A stretch of DNA of 64,000 nt. Source: Ehretia macrophylla. Lineage: Eukaryota > Streptophyta > Magnoliopsida > Boraginales > Ehretiaceae. The stretch spans positions 44,691,569-44,755,568 of the forward strand of contig CM075766.1 of the NCBI GenBank assembly GCA_037974665.1, given 5' to 3'. Below the pieces are notes generated by a model. That model searched no databases. It saw only the letters and a program-made list of their open reading frames with translations, and was not told the DNA's origin. A program made the position numbers and the translations under genes. Below are positions 48,330 through 60,800 of this stretch, one piece after another. The stretch's first letter is position 1. The number at the start of each line of letters is the position of its first letter.

Positions 48330-48633
48330 GTTGGACTTTGGGCATATTGCACCCAAGTTGGGGTGGCCCAATTATATGACCCAAATAGTGGAGGTCCACT
48401 ACTCCATATAAAAGGGAAAATACCTAAAACAGAAACAGACGTTCTGTAGGTTTTAGTCTCTAACAAACAAAGCAAACTCTCTCTACACTCTAGGCTTTTA
48501 GGTTGTGGCAAATTAGTGGGTGGTCTTACACTACACGCTACGACTCGTTGCTAGTGCAGTGGAACAAATCAGATCGTTGATTACTCGTTTTCGCATTTCG
48601 AAGTATGTGTGAATATCTCACTCTGAATCAACA
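48330..48633 (+). repeat. copia 3' LTR, copy 2 (304 bp)
   Basis: TGTTGGACTTTGG to CTGAATCAACA followed by GAAAT (48634-48638). Closer to the copy-1 3' LTR than to its own 5' LTR. Confidence 0.94.
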
Positions 48634-51600
48634 GAAATGGTTGAAAGTTTAAACTAGGTTTTTTTCTCAATATGTGGGGGCTCTTAAATTCATATAAAGA
48701 AATTTGATTTATTCGTGTTAGTTGTCGGGACTTAACACTACCTCCTCTGTTATTCAGACATGAAACCAATAATGTCAAAGGTAAAACTTCTTACATAGGC
48801 GGAGTTTTAATTAATGTGTACTAAACGGGAAAAAAAAAAAAGTCTGAATGTGTTATGGGTAAAATTTGATAATTTATGAAATAGAATAATTTTTTTGGTG
48901 ATAACTTGATGGAATAGAATAACCATGAGCCAAAGTTAGATCCTCCAAGTAGCTCCCGAAAAGCATACGTTAGTCATCAGAACAAGTCAACCGGCCTAGC
49001 CGTCTAGACATAAGAATTCACAGCATTTTCAGATTTTGATTTGGGTAAAGGGAGAAACACTCTTTTCGTATTTTGTAGTTGAATTCTATAATACTATAAT
49101 AAATTAATTAATTTTTTATAATTTATAAGAATGTGCTAAAAAAATTATCCATTACCAAGCATAGGGTATCACATTTTAATAAATTATAAAAGATTATTAA
49201 ATTATTAAAGAGTTTGTACTTTATTACATTTATTAAGGAATTTAACGTACAAATCTGAAACTATGATTGAGCGTTTCTCTTGTTTACCCAATTCTGATGG
49301 CTTGGGATTGGACGGGGACCTGCTGTTGGGTCTCTATTGGATTCTCGAGTTGGGCAATTATAGCGGGGTTGCCTTGTGTCTTTTTGGTCATGACTCCCTC
49401 TAGCCCATCTCTGCTTCAATTTCTCAGCATCATTTTACTATTTATGAACAAAGAAAAAGAATCTGAGAACTTTGCTGTCGATGCCTCTGTGCCTCGTATA
49501 AATATGTTGTCTTGTTGTTTCGGATGTATACCTACGTGTCTGTATATAATTTAGAGAGTAATTATAGACAAAGGCCTTGAATATGTAATGAATCTTGAAA
49601 TAGATTCAAAATCTGATAAATCGAGTCTCAATTAATCTGTATATCATTACATAATATGACGGATATTTTAAGACCTGACGAATTATGACCCGACCCATCC
49701 AAAAGAGCTTGTGTCACAAAGAATCAATTATTGAGAAGCATATCAAAAGCACGCACCGAAAGATCACGTAGTAGAGTTCAGCCGGTGACCTTTCTTCTTT
49801 TTTTTTTGTCGGGAGCCAGTGACTTTTCTTAAAGTGCTCAATTTCCTTATCACTGCTGCTTCAGTACTAGTGATCCACTCAGCCAGTGAATTCTTCTTTA
49901 ATTGGATTTGCATGTAATGTTATAATGTTATAATGTTATAATATTATATTTTTATTTGTTATAATATTAAAATATTTGTAAAAAGTTTAACAAATAATTA
50001 TTTGCAACAGTTTTTCATTACAAATTTTTTATTTCAACAATTTTTAAAAATAATGAATAATCTCATAAATCGTTTGTAATTAAAAATATAATTTTAAAAC
50101 TATTATAAAAAAATAATCTCATAAATAATTAATAATAAAAAGTAATAATTATAATTTTAACGGTTACAAAAACTTTTATTTATACAACAATTATTTTCAT
50201 TTTGCAAATAGAGGATTGTAAAAGAGTTTAAATTTTCTAGTGTTAGTCGTAGAAAAGTGATGATATAATTTTTTAATCTTCAAAATCATTGATTCAAATC
50301 ATTTTTATCGTAATTGAATCACCACTTCATAATATAATTAGGTTATGAAAATATTCAAATCGAGCAACTATTAAAGAAAAAAGAGAAATTAAAGGAGAAA
50401 AAGTTGTCAAATATAAATATAAAATATTTTGAAGAAGTGAAAACTAAGTGCTTCTCATGTTATGGTCCAAAGCATCTGTTGCACATTGCACAGTAGTTAA
50501 CATAGTAGCTGCCAAGCAATTATAATAATAAATTATGAGATTTCATTGAGATGACAAGTAATGATAATAAAGGTGGCCTCATTTGAATCACACATTTTAA
50601 ATGTTTGATCTTCAATTGGTGTTGACGGAAAAAAAAAAAATTTCAATTGGTGGCCTCTTTATAGTGTCGTAGGAATGATAATGGAACAGATTTAATTTGG
50701 ACGGAATCTATTTTATAATAGTGGGTCTTTATGAAGAAAAAAAAAATGTATATAGCAGGTTTTACTGTGTGTTCTTTTTTACTCTAATGGTGGTAAGATT
50801 GATCACAAATAGGTTGAGTCTACTCGAAGGTTGTTTGATCCTTTTACTGACAAGGGCATGGCACGAGAAATTTGTCAAAAAAAAATTTAGATGCATGTAT
50901 CTCAATGCTTCAAAGTAATACATCGACTTTTTAAGAGAAACATTGTAATTTTGATACTATATATCTAAGCAATTTGACGTTCTCAAAAAATTACACATAA
51001 TATTAAATTTTATTTGATATTATTTATGACGATCAGAGTAGCGAGAACAAATAAACTTTAATATACATCTATAATCTAATTTTGACTCACATTTTTAAAT
51101 TGAATCTTAAACTTATATACATATATTAATAGTCCGTTCTTTCATTCTCCAAATATGGGACAAATACTCTTTTCCTCCCAATCCTAACGGATACTTTCTT
51201 GAGGACTAACACAATTAGCAAACTTATTTTTATTTTTTTTGTTGTCATAATTGGTAAACTCAAAAGTGGCTCTAGTGCAATTGCATGCCTGGATGCTATT
51301 ATGCTAATGGAAGACTGAAAATGACCCGAGTAATCATTAATCAATACCCATTAAATTTGTACATGTATATATCGGATTGTATATGTATATGACTTCTCCC
51401 ACATGGAGTGCCGATTTTTATTTTCGTATATAGTTGAAAGTCACCAAACACCCACCCACCAAACATTTGTTGACATGTGAGACGTATGACTAGGGAGAAA
51501 TTCAGGGTTTATTTTCAATGAGAGTTAAAATTATATAATTTAATATTTATATATACATATATATATATTTTTAATGAGGGTTGAATTGATTTTTTAATTT

Positions 51601-52349
51601 AAAATATTTTAAAAATACATACATTTGAAACAAAATTTGAGTTAAGTGAGGATTACAGTTCCCACACATGTAAAAGTGGCTTCGCGCCTCCACCCTTGCG
51701 TATGATGAATGATAAACTACCCAAGGTGTTGACTTATGAGTGCAAAAGTTTTAGGTTTTTTTTTTTTTTTTTGGAGAACTGTAATACATAATTTTAAAGA
51801 TCAAACAAATTAGATATGTTGTCTTAAGGTAATTGATGTTTATTTTTTTATACTTAAAATTTATATAAAATAATAGTGTCAGTAGAGTTTGTAGTTTCTA
51901 CTGATCTTATACTGAATCCGTCTCTGTATAATTAAAAGGTAACAACTTTTTATTCTCATATACGTTATCATCTCCTTTTTGTAGATTGCTGTCAAGATAG
52001 ATTTTGAGACAAAAGCCTAAAAAGTATTATAATTTGAGTAAAAGCCAACTCAAAGACAACCATTAGGTTGCAAAACATATTACTACCACATGTTAAAGAT
52101 TTTTAACAAAGGGGGTCGTTGAACCACCAGACGGCAAAGTTCTTGTCTTGGCGTGAACACCATATATTCTTCTTAGAATAGATTGAAGCCTGCACAACAA
52201 AAGAGATGTAATCGTATGAATTTCGGGATTTTCATCATATGGAGTGTAATCTACATTTTCAACAGATAAGTCATTCTCAAAGCATGTCAGCATGAAGCAT
52301 CCAGAGGATTAATGATAAATAAAGTATTTTTGATAGTGGCCCATAAAGG
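48634..52349. repeat. Segmental repeat U2 (3.7 kb)
   Basis: Complete unit without large insertions: it keeps the empty sites of element A (about 49155), the MITE (about 50447) and element B (about 52311). AT-rich and without recognised genes. Differences from U1 are substitutions and small indels, including an extra stretch of roughly 50 bp near 51305-51355 absent from U1. Ends at the copia-free site near 52350. Confidence 0.92.
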
Positions 52350-53452
52350 AAAATGGTTGAAAGATTAAATTAAGTTTTTTTCTCAATATGTGGGGTGTTT
52401 TAAATTTATATAAAAAAATTTGATTTATTTGCATTAGTTGTCGGCGGTCTAACACTACTTTATCCGTTATTCAAACTTGAAACCAACAATATCAGAGGTA
52501 AAACTTCTTACATAGGCAAAGTTTTAATTAATGTGTACTGAACGAAACCAAAAAAAAAAAGTCTGAATGTGTTATGGGTAAAATTTGATAATTTATGGAA
52601 TAGAATAATTTTTTTGGTGATAACTTGATGGAATAGAATAACCATGAGCCAAAGTTAGATCGTCCAAGTGGCTCCCTAAAAGCATACGTTAGTCATCAGA
52701 ACAAGTCAACGGGCCTAGCCGTCTAGACATAAGAATTCACAGCATTTTCAGATTTTAATTTGGGTAAAGGGAGAAAAACTCTTTTCGTATTTTGTAGTTG
52801 AATTTTATAAAACTATGATAAGTTAATTAGTTTTTTATAATTTATAAAAATGTGCTAAAAAAATTCTCCATTACCAAGCATAGGGTATCACATTTTAATA
52901 AATTATAAAAAGTTATTAAATTATTAAAGAGTTTTTACTTTATTATAGTTATTAAATAATTTAACGTACAAATCCGACAAAATATGATTGAGCGTTTCTC
53001 TTGTTTACCCAATTCTGATGGCTTGGGATTGGACGGGGACCTGCTGTTGGGTCTCTATTGGAGTCTCGAGCTGGGCAATTATAGCGGGGTTGCCTTGTGT
53101 CTTTTTGGTCATGACTCCCTCTAGCCCATCTCTGCTTCAATTTCTCAGCATCATTTTATTATTTATGAACAAAGAAAAAGAATCTGAGAACTTTGCTGTC
53201 GATGCCTCGGCGCCTCGTATAAATATGTTGTCTTGTTGTTTCGTATGTATACCTAAGTGTCTGTATATAATTTAGAGAGTAATTATAGGCAAAGGCCTTG
53301 AATATGTAATGAATCTTGAAATAGGTTCAAAATCTGATAAATTGAGTCTCGATTAATCTAGTATATCAACCACGTAATATGACGGATACTTTAAAACCTG
53401 GCGAATTATGACCTGGCCCATCCAAGAAAGCATGTGTCACAAAGAATCAATT
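52350..53452. repeat. Segmental repeat U3 (partial, 1.1 kb)
   Basis: Matches the first 1.1 kb of U2 (48634 to about 49725) and breaks off after AAAGAATCAATT at 53452, where single-copy sequence begins. It is visibly more diverged from U1 and U2 than these are from each other, so this duplication step is older. Confidence 0.9.
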
Positions 53453-53880
53453 TTTCTTTTAGTTGTTGAATCTCCTATTCCTAATACTAATGCTACTGCC
53501 AACCGAATCTATCCATGGAATTAGAGGAGCTATAGAATTCAACAAAATAATTCGTACTTTTACCAAACTCTTTTAATCAAATCTCTTGCTGACACATCTT
53601 TTCTTTGCAGTGTTCATGGATAGATCACCCAAGTCCGGGTCCATAATCTTGTACAACTAGAAGATTATTTGAATATGCATCTAAACAATACAAACCATAT
53701 CTCACACCCTTCATATATTCAAGCTTTTCCAGAATTTATGCAGACATGTAGCAACAAGTAGGCAAGTATTATACTAAATAGTCTGTGATCATTTTTCAGA
53801 CTTAGATGACAGATCGAACTATCAAAGGTATCTTTACATCGTGCGATGCATCTTTACATTAAACGAGAGCAAAATGTTAC
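53453..53880. other. Unique spacer right of the duplicated array
   Basis: No gene, repeat or domain that I can support. It lies downstream (minus-strand sense) of the subtilase fragments and may be their intron or 3' region. Confidence 0.4.
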
Positions 53881-54640
53881 CTTGAATTGTAGCTTCTGAA
53901 TACTAGCATTGAAAGTTAACATTGATGGCTCCACGGTCACATCAGTCGCGATGGGTTCTTGAATCCGGGCAGTATAAACAGGTTCCACTGTGTCAGAGAA
54001 TAGTCCATCAGTATCAAATAGAATCCACATTCAAGATTTGTTGCTCGTTGTTATCTTATCATATTTTTCAAACTCTTTCTAATCTTATGTATGTTAGGAG
54101 TTTGAGTCAAGTTGGCTAACTCCAAAATATGTGTATTTATATTTGAGTGTACACTGAATCAAATACAAAGCAACGTTTGTCACAATTCTTGGTACTGTTA
54201 TGTTTTGCTTTAAATCAGGAAGGGTGATGGAAGGCAAATTGAAGTCTGCTAAAAAATTAGCCATTTTACAGGATGGAAGACTTGAGTTATTACCATCTTG
54301 AGCTTATTTTGTTACAAGTTCCAATCAGCCAACTGATAGCAGTCACGTTGCACATACTCTATGCCAGTCATGTCATATACGAGACCTGGATCTATGGCTC
54401 TATTTGGTTCGGCATGACCACCATCGTAGTCGAAAGGGTCGGCCAGCTTATATAGATCTCCTTCTGAAACAGCACTGAGGCTCATCATCAGAAGCAGGAG
54501 ACCGGGAAGCCACCCCTGGAGCAGCAGTGTCAGGCTGCAGAACGAATTCAAGTCCTACATTCTCAACTTCCTTCACATTTCTTGCAGCAACAGCTGCAGT
54601 CCTTTGAGATCGAGATTCAAAACAGACAAGTACCTTTCCT
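53881..54640 (-). pseudogene. Plant subtilase (S8 protease) remnant
   Basis: Minus-strand pieces in the order of a plant subtilase: GKVLVCF (54639-54619) as in the end of the PA region; QPDTAAPGV (about 54530), the KPDxxAPGV motif before the catalytic Ser; after a frameshift, KLADPFDYDGGHAEPNRAID plus PGLVYDM (54470-54350); then, about 330 bases on, VYTARIQEPIATDVTVEPSM (about 53970-53910) of the C-terminal fibronectin-like domain, ending at a donor-like AAG|GTAACA (53881). The block with the catalytic Ser (GTSMxxPH) is missing between APGV and ADPFDY. The N-terminal half is not seen. It therefore cannot be an active protease. Confidence 0.78.
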
Positions 54641-55639
54641 CATTGACCCAAAATTATTAGCTTAAGTTATCGCTTAATCTCACCGATATGGGACATTACA
54701 ATTAAAGTCAGAGATTGATGTGAATCATGCTTACACATGACACCCTTTTCTGCAAAACTAGCAAAGAGTTGATCAAAAGTGAAATTGGAAAATTACGGTG
54801 ACTGGTAAAAATGAGTGCATGAGATTAATATATCCTTGACAAGACTACATAAACTAGTTAATTTTTTTTTGGAGCTTAGACATGAAATTATGGTCATATA
54901 CTTAGCATAAAAATTAATCTTTATGGAATAAAACCAAGCCAGTGGGCACGATGGCTGTGTCTGGAAAATGACTGCCATAATCTTGAAATGTTCAATCTGC
55001 AGATGAATACTGATTTGAAGAATATATCGAGAGGAAAGTGGAGATAAATTGTATACTGTAATGTTCAAGCATGTTGAAATTAAACCTGATTTGCTGCAAC
55101 TATTTGCATTTTCCTGGAGCCTTTGGTAGCTTATGCCTTTCAAACTTTAAACGTCGTTTCGTTTCTAAGCTTTCCAAAGTTTGCATACCTACTTTCTTCT
55201 GAAAATTACTTTCTTTTTTTTTCTTCGTAATGACAGAGAAATTTATCGTAAATCTGATAACATTTGATCATAGTAGTTATAAATCTTCTGCAACAATGCA
55301 CAATAACGTGTATTTCAAATCAGTCAAAAATAATATGTAATATTTATGATGAGAATATAATAATTTCATAGACTTGTACACTTTTCTTATTTATCCACTT
55401 TCGGGGGCAGAATTAAAGTTCCCTGCATAATTATTACTTGATCATGGATAAACCTTTTAAAACCTCTAGAACCAAAATAATACATACGAGATATAAAACT
55501 ACCACGAAATATAGTGAAAATAGATGGAAAGTAAAAGAAGTAAGTTTCATGGATTGGAAAACAAAAACAAGTATGGCCGACTTAAGCCTATATCTTCAAA
55601 CCAAGTATGGCTAGCTTAAAGGAAAAAAGAAAAACAAAT
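54641..55639. other. Unannotated spacer
   Basis: About 1 kb, AT-rich. Minus-strand ORFs are present but match nothing I know. No upstream subtilase exons could be recognised here. Confidence 0.4.
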
Positions 55640-56019
55640 GGGTAAATGTATAGTTTAGTCTATTATGTTTGGTGTAAATGACACTTTCATCAATTATATT
55701 TAAAAATGAACCTTTTAGTTCATTATCTTTGGTGTAAATAACATTTTCATCCATTATTTTTCGAAATGAACATTTTAGTTCAATATGTTTCACAAAAATA
55801 ACGTCGTTAGTCCAACTTCAAAATATATATTGGAGAAAACATATTAGACTAATGGCGTCATTAATGTGAAACATATTAGACTAAAAGGCTTATTTCGAAA
55901 GATAATTGATAAAAATGTCATTTACACAAAAAATAATTGTCTAAAATGTTCATTTTGAAAGATAATGGATGAAAATATCATTTACACCAAATATAATTGA
56001 CTAAACTAGACATTTACCC
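55640..56019. mobile_element. Fold-back MITE, 380 bp, possibly Mutator-type
   Basis: Near-perfect terminal inverted repeats: GGGTAAATGTATAGTTTAGT at the left and the complement GACTAAACTAGACATTTACCC-type end at the right. The arms pair over about 150 bases, each with repeated GGTGTAAATxACA/TTTCAT blocks. Flanks AAAACAAAT (55631-55639) and AAAAGAAAT (56020-56028) agree in eight of nine bases, suggesting a 9-bp target duplication as made by Mutator-like transposases. No coding capacity. Confidence 0.78.
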
Positions 56020-56028
56020 AAAAGAAAT

Positions 56029-56844
56029 TAATAAAATTAGATTGATCTGAGTTTCTTAATTTTAACTAAATATGTTTTAGCTACCTCTCATTAGCTCTTT
56101 CCATTGTGACCATTATATAGTCATTTCGAATGTATGAAAAATAGTAACTGAAAATTTTATTTGTACAGTTTTTTTTCTTTTTTCTTTTTGGGGGTCTGGT
56201 TTAGTTGTAAAGTATAGACAAATATTAAATAAGAGGAAACTTTTGCAGTAATGATAACTGCAAAAGGCAAAAACATACAAGGCAATTTGCATTTTACCCA
56301 CTTAAAAGTTGTATGAAAATCTTAATTTACTCCGGTAAGAATTAACTATTAGAAAATGTTCACTAGAAAATACTAAATTATTTTAATATATTTTAATTAC
56401 ATCATCGGATTAGAAAACTAACATATTAGACAGAGGAACAATTGTAGTAATAAAATATAAATTTCTTTATTATGTGAAAAAATGGATTGAGATGGTTTTT
56501 TATCCTTTTAGATCGAATTGAGACTATAAAATATTTAAAGAAAAAAATAAAAATTTTATGTTTTTAGTAGGCAAAGTGCAATTCACTCAACGGGTTAAAA
56601 AAAAAAAAAAGAGTGCAAGTCACTCTAGATTGTCAAAAAATGAAAAAAATAAAAAAGAAGAGAAATAGAAGTACAGAAAAAATCCCCTGAAATTTGAAAT
56701 CACCCAGCCAATCAATTTGGACAACAAAACAAAACTGCCTCCGACTATTCTCTTCTCTTCTCTCCTCTCATATCTCTCTCTGCGCTGTGTGTCTGTGTGT
56801 GTGTGTGAAATCCAAAGGCGACAACGATCCATTTTGTTTCGTGA
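56029..56844 (+). promoter_or_regulatory. Upstream region and 5' UTR of the SH3P2-like gene
   Basis: AT-rich to about 56690, then a pyrimidine-rich block (56745-56790, CTCTTCTC-type) followed by a TG microsatellite (56790-56808), typical of a plant core promoter and 5' UTR. ACTATAAAATATTT near 56531 is TATA-like but lies 300 bases upstream of the ATG. The transcription start cannot be fixed from sequence. Confidence 0.5.
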
Positions 56845-59800
56845 ATGGAAGCAATCCGAAAACAAGCTTCAAGGCTTCGCGAACAAGTGGCCAGGCAACA
56901 GCAGGTTCTCTCTCTATAATATATGTATATATTATATATATTGATGTATGTATGTTTGTATTTATGTATTTATTTTATATGTATGCTGAAATGTATCATG
57001 TATGCATATGTTTGAACTATTTGATGTTGATGTGAGATCCTTTAATCAAATTTAGTCAGATCAACTTTTATATGTGGTAATAGCTGAGATCCGTGTGAAT
57101 TTTCAATTGCTCTCACTGAATTAATCGTTTTGTTCAATTTTTAACGAATCTGTATCTATCTGAGTGAAATTAGGTTTACATTACATCCTTTCGAATATTG
57201 AATCTGTGTAAGTACAATTTAATCAGCGTCATCATATTCGCCGTTTGATTATAAGGTTTAATTAGGTTAGGCATGCTACGGATTAGCTCAGGCCCAATTA
57301 AGAGAGACAATAGAAAATTCAAAACATCTGGTGTAGAGGTTGAGATGATATATGTCTGATTAGGCTGTTAAAAAAAATGCCTGCTCACACACGTAAATTA
57401 CACTATGAAGTACTCTTAGTTGGTAGAATTTTAAATATGTCATGTGGCTTATTAGGTTTAGTAATTTAAAACGGTTTTAATGCGATTTGAGAGTGGAATT
57501 GAAATTTCTAGTCAGTTTATCTGATCTTATTACTACAGAAGGTATAGATAATCCTTCGTTTGGGATCAAGGTTTCTGCTCAAGGCTTGGTGTTATTGGAA
57601 CTATTGTGTTTGAGGTGCTTTGTAATGTCAGGCTTGGTACGACTTTTAAACCTTTCACTTAATCTAATGAAACTTTTTAGATATTTAAATATCAACAATT
57701 TGTGGTAGTATATATGGACATTGAAGTTTGAAGTAACCTACTATCCTTCTCCCCGCAGCTTCAAGTCAAATTCCATACTAGAAAACACCACCAAGATTTA
57801 CACCAGTTGGTAAAAACATGATTGATAATGTAGACATTGTGTATCTTTAGACTAGGTTGTCGGCCTTTGCATTAACAGTAATGATCAGTAGACGCCCAGA
57901 CTCAAACAACATTTATCTTCTTATTTGTGAATGGCATAACTCACAAAATAATATGATAATATGGACGTTTGCGGACAATTTAAGTAAAAGAACTGGAATG
58001 AGCATGTATATATGTTTAATGGAGGATGTATATACATGTATGATGGACGAAGAGGGAGACAGCAAAAGAGCTAGAATGCTACGTGATTCACTGGTGAAAA
58101 AAGAACCTTACCGAGTGAGTTTCCCTATGCCTTTATTTAAGGTGTTCTTTAGTTTCCCCTATGTTAAGTTATCCAAATATGCAATCAACTATACTGATAT
58201 GAATGCACATCCATGGTTGGGCTATATACTGCTAACTCAGCACTCATTCTTCCGTGAAGCTTTGAGGTTTTATTTATTCTCTGTTCCAACAGTGTCCTTG
58301 TAATCAATAAATCTTGTAATTAATATATGTTAGTTCAACACTTATTACAAGGTTTGAAGCTCTATTCTAGTTGATTTTTGCTTGTAATGTTCTCTGATCA
58401 TGTTAACAGCGTTCTGTTGTTTTGAATTAAATAGCTTTGTAAAAATTTTCCCCTTCATTTGTAAATATCTGTTCCTTGTCCCTTCTTGGATTAGTTTTCG
58501 TGTCTCATCAATTGATTATCCTTTCAGGCTGTCCTCAAGCAGTTTGGGGCAAGTGGCTATGGAAATTCAGACGGTGTTGTGACAGATGGAGCTGACCTCC
58601 AGCAGCATCAAAAACTTGAGAAACTTTACATCTCAACTCGTGCTGCCAAGGTTGCTTGTCTTTTATGGCATGATATTTTTCTCCTGCGTTCTTTATGAAA
58701 ATATGATTAGCTTACTAATAATATCACACCCTGTATGCCACTTTGGTCATGTTAGTAGCTTCAGTTTTGTGAAATTGTGCCATATTTTAATTGTTTTTCT
58801 TACTACTTTGGGCCAAGTGTTTTATTTAATTCTAATCAGGTAGTAGCCCTAGATGCAATGTCATGAATCTTTTGCAATCTTTGGTGTTGCCTTATTGACT
58901 TTGCTTTTGATTTCTTCCTTTAACTTTCAGCATTTCCAAAGGGACATTGTTCGCGGTGTTGAAGGTTATATTGTTACAGGGTCTAAACAAGTTGAGATAG
59001 GTCATCTACTGAACCTATAATGGCATTTTCTTGGTCTTTTAGCTTGACTTACTCTCAAGATTCTGAAATTATATGCTTTGGCAATGTCCTTTTGGGCAGG
59101 AACTAAGTTGTCAGAAGATAGCAGGAAGTATGGTGCCGAGAATACATGTACAAGTGGTAGTACATTATCAAAGGCTGCAATGAGTTTTGCAAGAGCCCGT
59201 GCTCAAATGGAAAAGGAACGTGGAAATCTACTGAAAGCCCTTGGCACGCAGGTTGGCTATTTTAACATATACTGTAACAAGATGCTTCTTTTATTTTTAT
59301 TTTAATTGTCAAACATCTGTCAGCACATCTTAATCAGCTTATTAGTGTTTAACGCATGTTCGGGTAAGGTAAAGTGTTGAATCGAGGAGAAATAACTTAC
59401 CATTGCATACTAATAGTTAAATCTATGTGAAATCATCCCAAATGTGTATCCTTTCATCAATATTTTGCTGGGTTGTTTAGATGCAATATGCCTTGTCTGC
59501 TATTATCTGATATACTTATTGTCACCTCAAATCATGATGATGCTGTCAGTATTACTTCTGGTCTCGCTATTTAAACAGTTTGTTCCAAGAGAAGGAAGTA
59601 GGATGTCCTTTTAGTTGAATCATGACTTAACAGAAAATTCTTCCGCCATCAATACGTTCATAGATTTGGTTAATGAACCGGGAAATGAGGATGTTTTGAA
59701 ACTTCAAATTTGACAAGAAACCACAACTTGGGAGCAAAGCATTTTTGTTTCCTTGAGCCTTGATCATGTGGGCAAAGAGGGAGCAGGAGTAGGAGAGCAA

Positions 59801-60769
59801 GATGGAATACAAAAGAAATTTGTATATCTTGCTTCTTCAATGCAACAACCATCCCTCCCCCCCCTCTCCCCCTAGCAAAGAAAAACAAAAAAAATTGAAA
59901 TAGGATCTAACTTTCTTTTTTCTTTTCTATTGTTATTGCTAATTTAAGTCAGTGTTTTATTGTTGCTCACGTGATGTTATTAAGCTTGAAGAAAGAATAA
60001 ATTATATTGCCTGCGGAAGAGGAATAAAATGATGATAACTGATGATGCTGCCATGTTTTAAACAGCCAAAGGGCTTCCTTTAAGGGGCTTTACTGAAAGC
60101 TCAAGTGGATAATAACTTCAATGATTTCTAAAAATCAAGCACCTTTGACAATCAACTTAGAACAAGCTAACTTTAACACCCATGAGGTGCCTCATTCCTC
60201 ATTAAGATGAGTGTAGATGAATAGTTTCTTCAGATTAAGAGTTCTTCATGTTATCTTGTTTTGGGATATCTCTAATAAAAACTGACAAGATAAAGTTAGG
60301 GAATGTTGTTTCGGTTGGGAAAAGGAATATGAGTTTTATTTTTTCTTTGTCTTTTTATGTCACTTTGAATTGTCTTATCTCAAAGCATGCCATTGCTTGG
60401 ATTAGGTCTATTCTTGTTCGTACTTTGATATGATACTTAATGTCACATTCACCAGGTTGCAGAACCACTAAGAGCTATGGTAATGGGAGCTCCACTGGAA
60501 GATGCTCGACATCTTGCTCAACGATATGATAGAGTACGGCAAGAGGCTGAAGCGCAGGTGTTTATATATTTTTATTTTACAGTTTTCTTTTTATTGGTCT
60601 TGATATTACCTGATAATGTACTGTGGATGATCATGATATTAATTCTCCATCCTTAATTCACACCGATGACCATTGGTTAGTTGTTTCTTTGGTCGCTTGC
60701 CTATGACTTAAGAGCACAAAAATCACATCATTTGATTACGTGAACAGCCTCCCCACCTGCTTCACCACC

Positions 60770-60800
<31 letters not shown>

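Larger units (their letters stand above)
40558..48633 (+). mobile_element. Ty1/copia LTR retrotransposon, copy 2 (8076 bp, complete ends)
   Basis: LTRs 40558-40861 and 48330-48633, TG...CA ends, perfect target-site duplication GAAAT (40553-40557, 48634-48638), iMet primer-binding site, leader, an extra ORF, gag, pol, 3' spacer. The U2/U3 junction near 52350 shows the site without the element. Long open pieces remain, but gag and pol are interrupted by stops. Confidence 0.95.

Noticed and set aside
54793..55143. 116-codon minus-strand ORF upstream of the subtilase fragments
   Set aside because: I looked for the N-terminal part of the subtilase (propeptide, catalytic Asp and His motifs) and saw none; no other family recognised.
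55611..55793. ORF with internally repeated peptide
   Set aside because: It is the translated left arm of the fold-back MITE; the repeat is a DNA repeat.
57857..58303. 148-codon ORF in intron 1 of the SH3P2-like gene
   Set aside because: No domain or family similarity seen; the flanking exons splice cleanly around it. An alternative exon cannot be excluded but has no support.
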